Of a stretch of DNA of 64,000 bases, positions 15,952-24,565 are shown one piece after another. A program made the position numbers and the translations under genes. Within the stretch, counting starts at the first letter, position 1, and the number at the start of each line of letters is the position of its first letter. The notes under the pieces are model-generated. The model was not told the origin of the DNA. It did no database searches and was given only the letters and a program-made list of their open reading frames with translations. Origin of the DNA: Streptomyces sp. NBC_01296 (GTDB lineage Bacteria > Actinomycetota > Actinomycetes > Streptomycetales > Streptomycetaceae). Location: positions 3,596,001 to 3,660,000 of the forward strand of contig NZ_CP130720.1 in the NCBI RefSeq assembly GCF_035984415.1, read 5' to 3'.

Positions 15952-16599
15952 ATGAGCAGCCAGCAGCCCACTGACGAACCGGTGTACGACGACCGGGTCT
16001 ACCGCTCCCCCATGGCCGTCGTCACCGGCGTGCTGCTGCTCGCGCTCATCGCGTGGCTGTGCGGGGACGCCATCGTGCGGGGATCGGGGGACTCCCCGTG
16101 GTTCGCCGCGGCGATCGCCCTGCTGGCCGTACCGCTGACCGTGGCCTTCACCATCCGCCCGGCGGTCTTCGCCAACGACGACCGGATGCGCGTACGGAAC
16201 CCGTTCCGGATCATCGAGCTGCCCTGGGCCGCCGTGGACGCGGTGCGCGCCGGGTACTCGGCGGAGGTGCTGGCCGAGGGGTCGAAGTACCAGCTGTGGT
16301 CCGTTCCGGTCTCGCTGCGCGAGCGGAAGAAGGCGAGCCGGCAGCAGTTCTCCCGCCGCGGCGGGCTGACCAACAAGGGACTGAGCTCGCCCGAGGGCGG
16401 CGACGCGGCCTCCACCGCCGCCGTCGAACCGCCGCGGGCCCACGCGGACCAGGTGGTGGACGAGCTGCGGGAGCTGGCCGAGCGCGGCGCCACGCGGGCC
16501 GGCGCCCGCGGCAGCGTGCGCGTGCGGTGGTCGTACGAGGTCATCGCGCCCGCCGTCGCGGGCGCGGTGTTCCTGATCGTCCTCCTCGCCACCCGCTGA
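15952..16599 (+). CDS. PH-domain (bPH_6-like) membrane protein
   Basis: 215 residues. Two membrane segments at about 20-40 (MAVVTGVLLLALIAWLCG) and 48-65 form a hairpin, followed by a cytoplasmic domain whose pattern FANDDRMRVRNPFRIIELPW and YQLWSVPVSL matches the low-molecular-weight actinobacterial PH domains. A third membrane segment closes the protein (PAVAGAVFLIVLLATR). The family is common in actinobacteria and of unknown function. A CAGAAT box seven bases ahead of the ATG suggests a leaderless message. It follows the sortase by 25 bp on the same strand. Confidence 0.8.
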   Translation: MSSQQPTDEPVYDDRVYRSPMAVVTGVLLLALIAWLCGDAIVRGSGDSPWFAAAIALLAVPLTVAFTIRPAVFANDDRMRVRNPFRIIELPWAAVDAVRAGYSAEVLAEGSKYQLWSVPVSLRERKKASRQQFSRRGGLTNKGLSSPEGGDAASTAAVEPPRAHADQVVDELRELAERGATRAGARGSVRVRWSYEVIAPAVAGAVFLIVLLATR

Positions 16600-16611
16600 C
16601 GGCGGGCCCCG

Positions 16612-16630
16612 CCCCGGGCTAGGCCCGGGG
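16612..16630. terminator. Hairpin between convergent genes
   Basis: Eight-bp stem CCCCGGGC (16612-16619) and GCCCGGGG (16623-16630) with a three-base loop TAG. The loop contains the stop codon of the minus-strand small gene. Confidence 0.5.
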
Positions 16631-16756
16631 GACGCCGAGGCCGGCGAGGGCCGCGGCCAGTGCGCGGCCGCAGAACCCGGCCACGATCGTGCGCAGCGGC
16701 CGTCGTGCGCCGCCGTCCGCTGCTGTGCGCCGTACGGGGCTGCGTCGTGCGGGCAT
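16619..16756 (-). CDS. Small basic protein, 45 aa, unknown
   Basis: The ATG at 16756 has a good ribosome binding site, GAAGGAG, seven bases upstream, which is the main support. The product is very basic at the N-terminus (MPARRSPVRRTAADGGARRP) and has a C-terminal hydrophobic helix (LAAALAGLGV). The frame is open further to 16870, but the RBS favours the short form. It overlaps nothing on the other strand except the hairpin at its stop. No family recognised. It could be a small membrane-associated peptide or a spurious frame. Confidence 0.45.
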   Translation of the reverse strand: MPARRSPVRRTAADGGARRPLRTIVAGFCGRALAAALAGLGVPRA

Positions 16757-16932
16757 GGCTGTTCTCCTTCGGCTGCCACCGGTGGGCCGCGCCCACTGTG
16801 CGGGTCCGCAGCGGCAGCGCAGGCGGGTCCGTCGCCGACCCGCCGGGGTTTCATCCGATCGGATCGTCATATGCCGCCTGCTCGCCGGATCCGACCGGAA
16901 CCGCAGCCACCGGGCGCTGCGTCCTCGCAGGT

Positions 16933-17514
16933 GTGCAGCGCAATGAGGTCGGCCGCAGTGCCGCCACCGCCATTCACCTCCGGCTCCGACTCCTGGGCGG
17001 GGGGCTGCTGATCGCTCATCTCCTCCTCGTCGGCTGGCTGACCCTGCGGCCCCTGGACGTGCCCTGGGCGGCCGCCGCCAATCTGACCCCGCTGGAGGGG
17101 ATCCGGGAGGACCTCTCGTACGGACCGCTCGAGGCGGTCCGGCGGATCGGGGAGGGGCTGGCGCTGCTCGCCCCGCTCGGGGTGCTGCTGCCGCTCGTCA
17201 ACGGGAACCTGGCGCCCTCGCCGCTGGCCGCGTGGTCCTCGCTGGGCCGGACCGCAGCGGCGGGCGCGCTGGTCTCGCTCAGCATCGAGATGCTCCAGAG
17301 CGCGGTGCCCGGGCAGGTGGTCGACGTGGACTCGGTCCTGCTGAACGGCCTCGGCGTGGTGCTCGCGCACGTGGCCGTCGTACCGGCACTGCGGGCGCGG
17401 CTGCGGCGCTCGCAGCGCTCCCAGCACTCCACTCAGGGCTCTACCCCGAGAATTCCCAGGGTCGGCCTCGGTCCGTGGACCGACGTTCTGTCCGCAGTGC
17501 CGCGGGAGTATTGA
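16933..17514 (+). CDS. VanZ-like family membrane protein
   Basis: 193 residues. The VanZ pattern is clear: membrane segment LLGGGLLIAHLLLVGWLTLRP, then NLTPLEGIR, a second segment with LALLAPLGVLLPLV, a third with AAAGALVSLSIEMLQ, and the conserved DVDSVLLNGLGVVLAH before the last segment. GTG at 16933 starts just before the first membrane helix; the frame is open to 16660 but the added part is Arg-rich and lacks homology. VanZ relatives include the teicoplanin-resistance accessory protein; in Streptomyces core chromosomes the function is unknown. The PspC gene follows 66 bp downstream. Confidence 0.82.
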   Translation: MQRNEVGRSAATAIHLRLRLLGGGLLIAHLLLVGWLTLRPLDVPWAAAANLTPLEGIREDLSYGPLEAVRRIGEGLALLAPLGVLLPLVNGNLAPSPLAAWSSLGRTAAAGALVSLSIEMLQSAVPGQVVDVDSVLLNGLGVVLAHVAVVPALRARLRRSQRSQHSTQGSTPRIPRVGLGPWTDVLSAVPREY

Positions 17515-17580
17515 GGTATCGCGGGAGCCCACCTTGACCGACCGTTCCGGTGGCCCGCAGAGCCCACAGAGGAGAAACCC

Positions 17581-17781
17581 ATGAGCGCCATTGCCCGCCC
17601 CCGTGACGGCCGCTGGATCGGCGGCGTCTGCGCCGGACTGGCGCGCCGCTTCGGAATTTCCGCGAATACGATGCGCCTGATATTCGTCGTCTCGTGCCTG
17701 CTGCCCGGCCCGCAGTTCCTGATCTACCTGGCGCTGTGGGTGCTCCTGCCCAATGAGAAGTCCCCCTCCAACACCTGGTAG
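17581..17781 (+). CDS. PspC-domain protein
   Basis: 66 residues, a stand-alone PspC domain: RDGRWIGGVCAGLARRFGIS followed by RLIFVVSCLLPGPQFLIYLALWVLLP, one re-entrant or paired membrane segment. GAGGAGAAACCC precedes the ATG. Small PspC proteins in actinobacteria are membrane-associated and may sense envelope stress, but the partner system (PspA) is not nearby. Codon use and length are typical of the single-domain family. It shares strand and spacing with the VanZ gene, so co-transcription is likely. Confidence 0.88.
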   Translation: MSAIARPRDGRWIGGVCAGLARRFGISANTMRLIFVVSCLLPGPQFLIYLALWVLLPNEKSPSNTW

Positions 17782-17796
17782 CACGTCCGGGGCGGC

Positions 17797-18573
17797 TCAG
17801 CCCGCGCTGCGGACCTTCTCGAGCTGCTTGTCCGCCACCTCGTGCGGGACCTGCGCCTTCTGCTGGGCCGCGGCCGCCGCCACGTTGAGGGCCATCAGCC
17901 GCACGACGGTGGCGCCCTGGCGTACGACGACCACGTGGACCTGCGCGGAGACGCCCTGGGCGGCCGCGGTCGTGGTCCAGCTGACGCTCTCGTCGCCGGC
18001 CGTCTTGTACTCGGCCGGCCGTACGTCGCGGTAGCTGCCGCTCTGCTTCTCGACGGTGGCGGAGAAGCCCGTACCGCAGGCGGCGACGGCGTCCTTCAGC
18101 CGGGCGATCAGCGCCTTGGCGTCGCTCTCGGCGTAGGAGCTGACGGAGGCGGAGACGGCCAGTCCGACCTGCTTCTGGGAGCCGACGCCGCGGTTGACGG
18201 TCTCGCGGGCGGCCGGGTCGGGCTTGTCGCCCATGATGTCGGCCAGGGGCTGGCAGGCCTTGCGGTCGGCCTGGGGCTGGCCGTCGGGGGCGTTCGGGTT
18301 CTTGCCCTGCGCGGAGACCTGGTAGCCGGGCAGATCGCCCTGTTCGAGCGCGGAGCGCTCCAGCTTGCTCGCCCCGGCCTTCGGCGCGGCCGGGCCGCTG
18401 GGGGCGCCGCCCGGGGAGGCGGCGGGCGAGCCGACGGGGGCGGAGCCCTTCGGGTCGGGCGCCTTGCCGGCCGCGGGCGCGTCCTTGCTGCTGCATCCCA
18501 CGGCTCCCAGGAGGAGGGCGGGGAGCAGGGCGGCGGTGGCCGCTGCGAACGTGACTCGTGCGTTCAAGCGCAT
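17797..18573 (-). CDS. Predicted lipoprotein, 258 aa
   Basis: Signal peptide with the lipobox LLGAVGC near residue 25, followed by a low-complexity Ala/Pro/Gly/Lys spacer to about residue 65. The mature domain has DLPGYQVSAQGKNPNAPDG, a Cys-containing QPLADIMG segment and a C-terminal QVHVVVVRQGATVVRL strand, which resembles DUF3558/LpqN-like actinobacterial lipoproteins in general layout; I am not certain of the family. ATG at 18573 is chosen over 18588 because GAGG lies nine bases upstream of it. The gene converges with the PspC gene with only 15 bp between stops. Function unknown. Confidence 0.75.
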   Translation of the reverse strand: MRLNARVTFAAATAALLPALLLGAVGCSSKDAPAAGKAPDPKGSAPVGSPAASPGGAPSGPAAPKAGASKLERSALEQGDLPGYQVSAQGKNPNAPDGQPQADRKACQPLADIMGDKPDPAARETVNRGVGSQKQVGLAVSASVSSYAESDAKALIARLKDAVAACGTGFSATVEKQSGSYRDVRPAEYKTAGDESVSWTTTAAAQGVSAQVHVVVVRQGATVVRLMALNVAAAAAQQKAQVPHEVADKQLEKVRSAG

Positions 18574-18687
18574 GACCGATGACCTCATACCCAATGCGTC
18601 GGCGGGCAGTTGGTGGTGATCGTGGCACACGGCACGACGTGGCACACACCCGATCGAACCGGCGTGCGCCACGTGCATGCGCGTACG

Positions 18688-18711
18688 AAAAACCCGCGGA
18701 CGGATCCGCGG
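18688..18711 (-). terminator. Terminator after the small secreted protein gene
   Basis: Minus-strand stem CCGCGGA, loop TCCG, TCCGCGG (18711-18694), followed at once by GTTTTT, a classical intrinsic terminator. Confidence 0.75.
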
Positions 18712-18739
18712 ACCGATCCGCAGGCGGATCCGGCGGGGA

Positions 18740-19015
18740 TCAGCCGCCGAGCGCGCCGCCGATGGGCAGGCCGCCGAGCGTGGGGCCGACCGCGTCGGTG
18801 AGCTGGTTGAGGGGGCTGGCCACGTCGCTCTGCTGGCCGCCCTGGGGGCTCACCTGCTGCTGGCTCGTGAGGCCCTGGGCGGCGCCGGTGACGGTGGTCA
18901 GGGCGTCGGAGAGGCCGATGGCGGGCACGGCGGCCGACGCGGAACCCGCGGCGGCGGCGACGAAGGCGGCACCGAGGGCGGCGGCACCGAGGGTCTTGGC
19001 AGCTGACTTCTTCAT
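18740..19015 (-). CDS. Small secreted protein, 91 aa
   Basis: ATG at 19015 follows AAGGA; the frame is open upstream but the signal peptide MKKSAAKTLGAAALGAAFV fixes the start. Signal peptide cleavage is expected after ASA near residue 29. The mature peptide of about 60 residues contains a Gln-rich stretch (LTSQQQVSPQGGQQ) and a Gly/Pro end (LGGLPIGGALGG), resembling small exported proteins common in Streptomyces with no known role. It has its own intrinsic terminator and lies downstream of add on the same strand, but a strong terminator separates the two. Confidence 0.72.
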   Translation of the reverse strand: MKKSAAKTLGAAALGAAFVAAAAGSASAAVPAIGLSDALTTVTGAAQGLTSQQQVSPQGGQQSDVASPLNQLTDAVGPTLGGLPIGGALGG

Positions 19016-19101
19016 GAAGATCGAGTCCTTGCGACGGGGAATTGGGCGGCTCCGCAAACTAGTCACTTCAAACCCCCGGCCGCAAACATACGTAAATACG
19101 A

Positions 19102-19137
19102 GAAAGCGCCCGGGAATTGCTCTCCCCGGGCGCTTTC
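19102..19137. terminator. Intrinsic terminator of add
   Basis: Perfect 13-bp stem GAAAGCGCCCGGG (19102-19114) and CCCGGGCGCTTTC (19125-19137) with a ten-base loop, 18 bp past the add stop codon. Confidence 0.85.
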
Positions 19138-19155
19138 CTTACGTCAAGCCATGGC

Positions 19156-20304
19156 CTAGACCGAGACAGAACCGCTGGTCGAAGCAGTCTGCTGGAACAG
19201 CCATTCCGACTTCAGCTCCGCGTAACCGGGCTTGATGACCTCATTGATCATGGCCAGTCGTTCATCGAAAGGAATGAACGCGGACTTCATCGCATTGACG
19301 GTGAACCACTGCATGTCGTCGAGCGTGTAGCCGAAGGTGTCGACCAGGTGCTCGAACTCGCGGCTCATGCTGGTGCCGCTCATCAGCCGGTTGTCGGTGT
19401 TGACCGTCAGGCGGAAGTGCAGCTTGCGCAGCAGGCCGATCGGGTGCTCGGCGTACGAGGCGGCCGCGGCGGTCTGCAGGTTCGAGGTGGGGCACATCTC
19501 CAGGGGGATGCGCTTGTCCCGGACGTACGAGGCCAGCCGGCCCAGCTTCACCGAGCCGTCGGCGGCGACCTCGATGTCGTCGATGATCTTCACGCCGTGG
19601 CCCAGGCGGTCCGCGCCGCACCACTGCAGGGCCTGCCAGATCGACGGCAGACCGAAGGCCTCGCCCGCGTGGATGGTGAAGTGGTTGTTCTCGCGCTTGA
19701 GGTACTCGAAGGCGTCGAGGTGGCGGGTGGGAGGGAACCCGGCCTCGGCACCGGCGATGTCGAAGCCGACCACGCCGTTGTCGCGGTAGCGGTTCGCCAG
19801 CTCGGCGATCTCCAGGGCGCGGGCGGCGTGGCGCATCGCGGTGAGCAGCGCACCGACGCGGATGCGGTGGCCGCTCGCCTTCGCGCGGCGCTCACCCTCG
19901 CGGAAGCCGTCGTTCACGGCCTCGACGACCTCTTCGAGGGTCAGGCCGGCTTCCAGGTGCTGCTCGGGGGCGTAGCGGATCTCGGCGTACACGACGCCGT
20001 CCTCGGCCAGGTCCTCGGCGCACTCGGCGGCGACGCGGAACAGCGCCGCCTTCGTCTGCATGACGGCGCACGTGTGCGCGAACGTCTCCAGGTAGCGGGG
20101 CAGGGAGCCGGAGTCGGCGGCTTCGCGGAACCAGATGCCGAGCTTGTCGGCGTCCGTCTCGGGAAGGCTCTCGTAGCCGGCCTCCCGGGCCAGCTCGATG
20201 ATGGTCCCGGGGCGCAGGCCACCGTCGAGGTGGTCGTGGAGCAGCACCTTCGGGGAGCGGCGGATCTGGTCCGGGGTCGGCAGGTTGAGGGTCTCGCTCG
20301 TCAT
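19156..20304 (-). CDS. add: Adenosine deaminase
   Basis: 382 residues. Deaminates (deoxy)adenosine to (deoxy)inosine, a substrate for the purine nucleoside phosphorylase of this window. Zinc-binding HDHLDGG is near residue 23, catalytic HAGE near 214, HGVKI near 237 and NTDN with the metal Asp near 308; all are intact. The ATG at 20304 is preceded by a TAGAGT box six bases upstream, consistent with a leaderless transcript, and by an exact copy of the nucleoside operator. It stands alone with its own terminator. Confidence 0.95.
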   Translation of the reverse strand: MTSETLNLPTPDQIRRSPKVLLHDHLDGGLRPGTIIELAREAGYESLPETDADKLGIWFREAADSGSLPRYLETFAHTCAVMQTKAALFRVAAECAEDLAEDGVVYAEIRYAPEQHLEAGLTLEEVVEAVNDGFREGERRAKASGHRIRVGALLTAMRHAARALEIAELANRYRDNGVVGFDIAGAEAGFPPTRHLDAFEYLKRENNHFTIHAGEAFGLPSIWQALQWCGADRLGHGVKIIDDIEVAADGSVKLGRLASYVRDKRIPLEMCPTSNLQTAAAASYAEHPIGLLRKLHFRLTVNTDNRLMSGTSMSREFEHLVDTFGYTLDDMQWFTVNAMKSAFIPFDERLAMINEVIKPGYAELKSEWLFQQTASTSGSVSV

Positions 20305-20310
20305 CCGGGC

Positions 20311-20331
20311 ACTCTACTCCTACGCGCGTAG
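20311..20331 (-). promoter_or_regulatory. Nucleoside-regulon operator and leaderless promoter of add
   Basis: CTACGCGCGTAG is at 20320-20331; the -10 box TAGAGT (minus strand, 20316-20311) follows after three bases and ends six bases before the ATG at 20304. Confidence 0.78.
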
Positions 20332-20417
20332 AGCAGCGCGTCGGCGACAGGGGTCGATACGTAACAGAGACCGTACGGACGGGTCGCGTACACCTGTCAG
20401 TCTGAGAATGTTCCGCC

Positions 20418-21149
20418 ATGGCACAGCATGCGCCGCCGGCGCGCGGGGCCCGCCTGGGGCGGGCGGCCGGCGCGAACGGCTCGGTCCCGACGGGAAGCAC
20501 AGTCAACGGAGCGGTCCTTCTGCTCCCCGGAGCGTCCAGATGGTTCCCCGGTCCGGTGCGCCCGCTCGCGCGGGCACTGGTCCGGGCGGGCGGGGCGGAC
20601 GGGTTGGTCGCGCACACGGTCCTGCACGGCCGGGGGGCCTGCCGGGAGGACGACGCCCGGTGGGCGGCCGACGAGGTGGTGCGCCGGTACGGGGACGTGC
20701 CGGTGTGCCTCGTCGGCTACGACGCGGGCGGCCGGGCGGCACTGCGGGCGGCGGGCCACGACGCCGTCAACTCGGTGCTGGCGCTTGCCCCTTCCTTAGG
20801 CGAGGTGGTCTCGGCGGATTCCCCGGAACCCGTGAAACAGCTGTCGGGGCGGCAGGTGCTGATCGTGCACGGGACGAACGACGCGCACAGCGATCCTGAA
20901 GCATCGTTTCGGCTGGCGGCGCAGGCGAAGAAGGCGAACCGGGCGACGTGCCGGTTCGAGGTGCACTCGGACGGGCACCGGCTGCGGGAGCACCAGGCGG
21001 AAGTCGTGGCGCTGTCCGTGGATTTCGTCCTGGGGGCGATGTTCTCGGGGCGGTATTCGCGGCCGGTGACGGACGCGCTGGCCGCGCCGCCGCCGCTGGG
21101 GCTGCGGATGCCGCTCGCCTCCGGGTTCGGACGGTCGCTGCGGGGCTGA
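20418..21149 (+). CDS. Alpha/beta hydrolase-fold protein with Asp at the nucleophile position
   Basis: 243 residues. The oxyanion strand VLLLPGASRW, a nucleophile elbow LVGYDAGGRAAL near residue 98, an acid in HGTNDAHSDP near 157 and a His in SDGHRLREH near 187 give the canonical order. The elbow reads G-Y-D-A-G: Asp stands where Ser is usual, as in haloalkane dehalogenases and epoxide hydrolases, so it is not a normal serine esterase. The first 25 residues are non-conserved. The substrate is unknown. It diverges from add, with about 110 bp between the starts. Confidence 0.8.
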   Translation: MAQHAPPARGARLGRAAGANGSVPTGSTVNGAVLLLPGASRWFPGPVRPLARALVRAGGADGLVAHTVLHGRGACREDDARWAADEVVRRYGDVPVCLVGYDAGGRAALRAAGHDAVNSVLALAPSLGEVVSADSPEPVKQLSGRQVLIVHGTNDAHSDPEASFRLAAQAKKANRATCRFEVHSDGHRLREHQAEVVALSVDFVLGAMFSGRYSRPVTDALAAPPPLGLRMPLASGFGRSLRG

Positions 21150-21247
21150 CCCGTGGGGGTGCGGCTGCGTGCGGATGAGGTGTCCGGTCGCCCGAGCGTA
21201 TGGTGAGGAGTGGACTCGGGGTCCTTCTCCGCGGGAGGCGGTTCGGC

Positions 21248-21613
21248 ATGGCCGGAATCGTGCGCAAGAGCTTCGACCAGGCGGATGAGACCCGTCCGTT
21301 CGCAGACGGCAAGGGCAGGCTCGACGTGATCCAGACGGACGGCGGCTCCGTGGGCCGCGCGGTCTTCGAGCCGGGCTGGCGCTGGTCGGAGCACATCAAG
21401 CCGCTGGTGGGCACGGACAGCTGCGAGGCCGCGCACACGGGTTACGTGGTGAGCGGCCGGATGAAGGTCGTCATGGACGACGGCAGCAGCGAGGAGTACG
21501 GCCCCGGCGACCTCATGGAGATCGCGCCCGGACACGACGCCTGGGTCGTCGGCGACGAGCAGTGCGTCGCGGTGGACTGGACCGGTTTCGGCCAGTACGC
21601 GAAGCCGGCCTGA
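21248..21613 (+). CDS. Cupin-domain protein
   Basis: 121 residues, a single beta-barrel cupin. The first motif is seen at WSEHIKPLVGTDSCEAAHTGYVVSG (read around residues 41-66) and the second at YGPGDLMEIAPGHDAWVVG. The metal-binding pattern is partial: His in SEHI and AAHTG plus His in PGHDAW. ATG at 21248 follows GGGAGG; an earlier in-frame start at 21200 has no RBS. Small cupins of this type bind a ligand or metal; the substrate cannot be read. It is 98 bp after the hydrolase on the same strand. Confidence 0.83.
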   Translation: MAGIVRKSFDQADETRPFADGKGRLDVIQTDGGSVGRAVFEPGWRWSEHIKPLVGTDSCEAAHTGYVVSGRMKVVMDDGSSEEYGPGDLMEIAPGHDAWVVGDEQCVAVDWTGFGQYAKPA

Positions 21614-21662
21614 CCTCCCGGCCACATCGCCGGCCACATCACCGGACACGTCACCGGTCACG

Positions 21663-23123
21663 TCACCCCGCGGGCAGCCACACCGGGTTCGTGAACGCCG
21701 CCGGGGCGCCCGGCAGGGGCGGGGTTGCGGCGGGGTGGCGGACTTCTGCCCGGACGTAGGCGGAGCGGGCCGGCGTGGTGTGCCATTCCAGGGTGGTGGC
21801 GTCGGGGGCCGTGACGGCCGGGCCCAGATCGGTGATCAGCCTGAGTTCGCAGCCCGGGGCGCCCGTGACCGTGAGCCGGATCAGCACGTCCGCGTCCGGG
21901 GCCACCCGCAGGCGCTCCCCGATCCCGGCATGCTCCCCGCGCCCTCCGACGGCCTCGAAGCCGACCGTGACCTGCGCGGATTCGGCGGCGTAGGACCGGC
22001 CCGCCCGGATCCCGGCGAGGACGGCCTGCCGGGTCAGGTCCTCGGCGAGGACCACGGTCTGCGGGCCGCCGATGCGGTCCGGGTCGCGGTGGTGGTCGCT
22101 GCCCGCCACGGCCGGCAGCCACCGCTCGCCGTCCGCGCCGCACAGGGTGGCGTCCCAGGAGGCCAGGGAGACCTCGTCGTCCGGGGTCCACGGGCCGTTC
22201 CAGACCTCGACCGCGTCGGCGTCGTCGAAGCCGAACTTCCAGGCGCAGCCGATGCAGGTGGCGTGCGGGTGGGCGGGCACGACCAGCCCGCCCGCGCCCC
22301 GGATGGCACGGGCGAACCGGCCGAAGCGGCCCTCGCGCGCCCGGTAGCGCCAGTCGACGAAGGTCCCCGGATCGGTGCCGACCGCCAGGACGTGGCCGGT
22401 GCGGGTGGTGATCTCCTCGCCGGTCAGGATCAGCAGGTCCGGCGAGAGCGCGTCGGCCCAAGCGGCGTGCGCGGTGTGGGTGTTGTGCTCCGAGGAGTTG
22501 ATGAAGTCCAGGCCGGCGGCCCGGGCGAGGCCGGCGATCTCGGTCGGGGTATGGCGCCCGTCGGAGTGCACCGAGTGGATGTGGCAGTCGCCCCGGTACC
22601 AGGCCCGGCCGCGGCCGCGGGCCCGCTGGGGCGGGTAGACGGGGCGGGGGGTGCGGCCCGGCTCCCCGAAGGTGAAGCGTGCGGTGATCTCGTACGGGAG
22701 CCCCTGCGGGGCCACGGTGTACGGGCCGAGCAGTACGTGCCAGCGGCCGGCTTCGATCGGGCCGGGCACGTAGCCGGGGGTCGCGTCGTCGGCGCGCAGG
22801 AAGAACTCGCTGCGGGCGCCGCCGGACCAGCCGCGGAAGCCGCGGCCGCCGAGGGCGGTGCCGTGCTGGTCGAAGATGCCTATGTCGAGGGCGTTTCCGG
22901 GGGTGCCGGGCGGTACGGGCGGCTTCCCGTACGTGTAGGACACTCTTAACTCGCGTACGCCGCGCGGTACTTCGAGGGGTATTTCGACGAAGTCGGGGGC
23001 GCCCGGGGGGATCGTGCCGGTCAGGATCCGGGTGTCCGGCGAGGGGGCGGACAGGTGCGGGGTGGCGGCTGCGGCGGCGCCGGAGGCACCGGTCGCCAGA
23101 ACTTCACGTCGGGTGAGGGCCAT
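21663..23123 (-). CDS. CehA/McbA-type PHP metallohydrolase, Tat-exported
   Basis: 486 residues. The N-terminus MALTRREVLATGASGAA carries a twin-arginine motif, so the folded enzyme is probably exported. A pre-domain of about 165 residues (beta-rich) is followed by a PHP-fold domain with GDCHIHSVHSDG near residue 184, NSSEHNTH near 214, PAHPHA near 287 and AGSDHH near 350, which supply the metal-binding His/Asp. CehA/McbA relatives hydrolyse carbamates or phosphoesters; here the substrate is unknown. It converges with the cupin gene with about 50 bp between stops. Confidence 0.85.
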   Translation of the reverse strand: MALTRREVLATGASGAAAAATPHLSAPSPDTRILTGTIPPGAPDFVEIPLEVPRGVRELRVSYTYGKPPVPPGTPGNALDIGIFDQHGTALGGRGFRGWSGGARSEFFLRADDATPGYVPGPIEAGRWHVLLGPYTVAPQGLPYEITARFTFGEPGRTPRPVYPPQRARGRGRAWYRGDCHIHSVHSDGRHTPTEIAGLARAAGLDFINSSEHNTHTAHAAWADALSPDLLILTGEEITTRTGHVLAVGTDPGTFVDWRYRAREGRFGRFARAIRGAGGLVVPAHPHATCIGCAWKFGFDDADAVEVWNGPWTPDDEVSLASWDATLCGADGERWLPAVAGSDHHRDPDRIGGPQTVVLAEDLTRQAVLAGIRAGRSYAAESAQVTVGFEAVGGRGEHAGIGERLRVAPDADVLIRLTVTGAPGCELRLITDLGPAVTAPDATTLEWHTTPARSAYVRAEVRHPAATPPLPGAPAAFTNPVWLPAG

Positions 23124-23524
23124 GCCTCCACGGTGGCGGCGGTACGTGAATCCCGTGTGAATCCGGGGTGAGGGGTACCGGCCGTCCGCGCAGGGCCACG
23201 GCCCGGTCCGCGCCGGGCGCCGCGCGTACGGCGGTGGTCGCGCCGGTCCGTCCGTGCCCGCCGCTCCGTCCCCTCACGGTCGGAGGGCACCGGCGGATCT
23301 GGCGCGACCACCACGGCGGGGCGCGGGCTCAGCAGGACCGCCATGGGCCCCGCCCGGTCCTGCGAACCCGCTCCCGCTCCCCCGTCACCGCGTTTCCCCC
23401 TTCACCCGGTGTGACCACTGTGCCGGTTCGGCATATCCGCAGGGCGCCCGATCGGGGGTCGTCTTGCCGCCTTGCGGGAACACGAGGGGTTTATAAACAT
23501 CCGCAAGCCGGGACGAATACGCAC
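23124..23524. other. 401-bp intergenic region with a long imperfect hairpin
   Basis: No gene is credible here, although one plus-strand frame remains open. A hairpin is formed by GCGGG (23323-23327) plus GCAGGACCG (23332-23340) against CGGTCCTGC (23355-23363) plus CCCGC (23367-23371), with a 14-base loop. The stretch before 23525 is locally AT-richer (GGGGTTTATAAACATCC, with the palindrome TTTATAAA) and probably carries the promoter of the LuxR-type gene. Confidence 0.5.
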
Positions 23525-24565
23525 ATGCCAGCCGACGAAGCCGACCAGCCGCACGGGGGCGACCTGAGCCGCGCCGCCCGGCGGCTGTACGCGTACGCCG
23601 TGGAGCGGCATTCGTTCGCCGCGGCCGAGGCCACCGAGGCCCTCGGGGCGCGGGCGGCCGCGGCGATCACCGAGCTGGCCGCCGCGCACCTGCTCCAGCG
23701 GGCCTCCGGCGACGGTCCGGAGCGGTGGAGCGCCGTGGCGCCGCGGGCGGCGGCGGCCCGGGCGCTGGCCCCGCTGGCCCTGCTCGTACGGGAGACCCAC
23801 GACGAGATGGACCGGCTGCGCGGGCGGCTGGAGGCGCTCGTCCCGGCATACGAGGCGGGAGCGGCGCACCTCGAACGCAACGGGTCCGGGCGGGCGAAGC
23901 TGGAGCTGGTCACCGACCTGGGCGCGGTGCGCGGGCTGATCGCGGAGCTGGCCGCGGGGTGCGAGCGGGAGCTGCTGGCCTCGCAGCCGGGCGGGGGCCG
24001 GCCGGTGGAGACGCTCGAGGAGGCGATCGGGCGGGACGAGTCGCTGCTGGCGCGCGGGGTGCGGATGCGCACGATCTACCAGCACACGGCCCGCTACTCG
24101 CGGCCCACGGCGGCGTACGTGGAGCGGGTGACGGCGCTGGGCGCGCAGGTGCGGACGCTGGGCGACGCCCTGATGCGGATGCTGGTCTTCGACGGGCACA
24201 CGGGGCTGATGGCGGTGCCGGACCGCAGCGGGGCGGCGCTGGTGGTGCGGGAGCCGGCGGTCGTGCACTTCATGACCTCGGCGTTCGAGCGGTGCTGGGT
24301 GGAAGCGGAGCCGTTCCCCACGACGGTGAGCCCGGACGCGGCCCGCTCGCTCTCGGACGAGCTGCGGCAGACGATCGTGCGGCTGCTGTCGGAGGGGCTG
24401 GAGGACAAGGTGATCGCGCGCCGCCTGGGCATGTCGGAGCGGACCTGCCAGCGCCACATCGCGCAGACCATGCGGGCGGTGGGCGCCAAGTCCCGTTTCC
24501 AGGCGGGCTACTTGCTCTCCTCGGCGGCGGCTCCCGCCGCCTCCGGGGAGGAAGCCGGATCCTGA
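23525..24565 (+). CDS. LuxR-family transcriptional regulator
   Basis: 346 residues. N-terminal winged-helix-like part (LYAYAVERHSFAAAEATEALG), a central domain with ELLASQPGGGRPVETLEEA resembling TrmB-like sensor regions, and a C-terminal LuxR helix-turn-helix: VRLLSEGLEDKVIARRLGMSERTCQRHIAQTMRAVGAKSRFQAGY. Many streptomycetes have this architecture; the ligand is unknown. ATG at 23525 is chosen because the earlier open frame is Arg-rich without homology; no strong RBS is visible. Its 3' end overlaps the convergent LysR gene by 58 bp. Confidence 0.85.
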   Translation: MPADEADQPHGGDLSRAARRLYAYAVERHSFAAAEATEALGARAAAAITELAAAHLLQRASGDGPERWSAVAPRAAAARALAPLALLVRETHDEMDRLRGRLEALVPAYEAGAAHLERNGSGRAKLELVTDLGAVRGLIAELAAGCERELLASQPGGGRPVETLEEAIGRDESLLARGVRMRTIYQHTARYSRPTAAYVERVTALGAQVRTLGDALMRMLVFDGHTGLMAVPDRSGAALVVREPAVVHFMTSAFERCWVEAEPFPTTVSPDAARSLSDELRQTIVRLLSEGLEDKVIARRLGMSERTCQRHIAQTMRAVGAKSRFQAGYLLSSAAAPAASGEEAGS

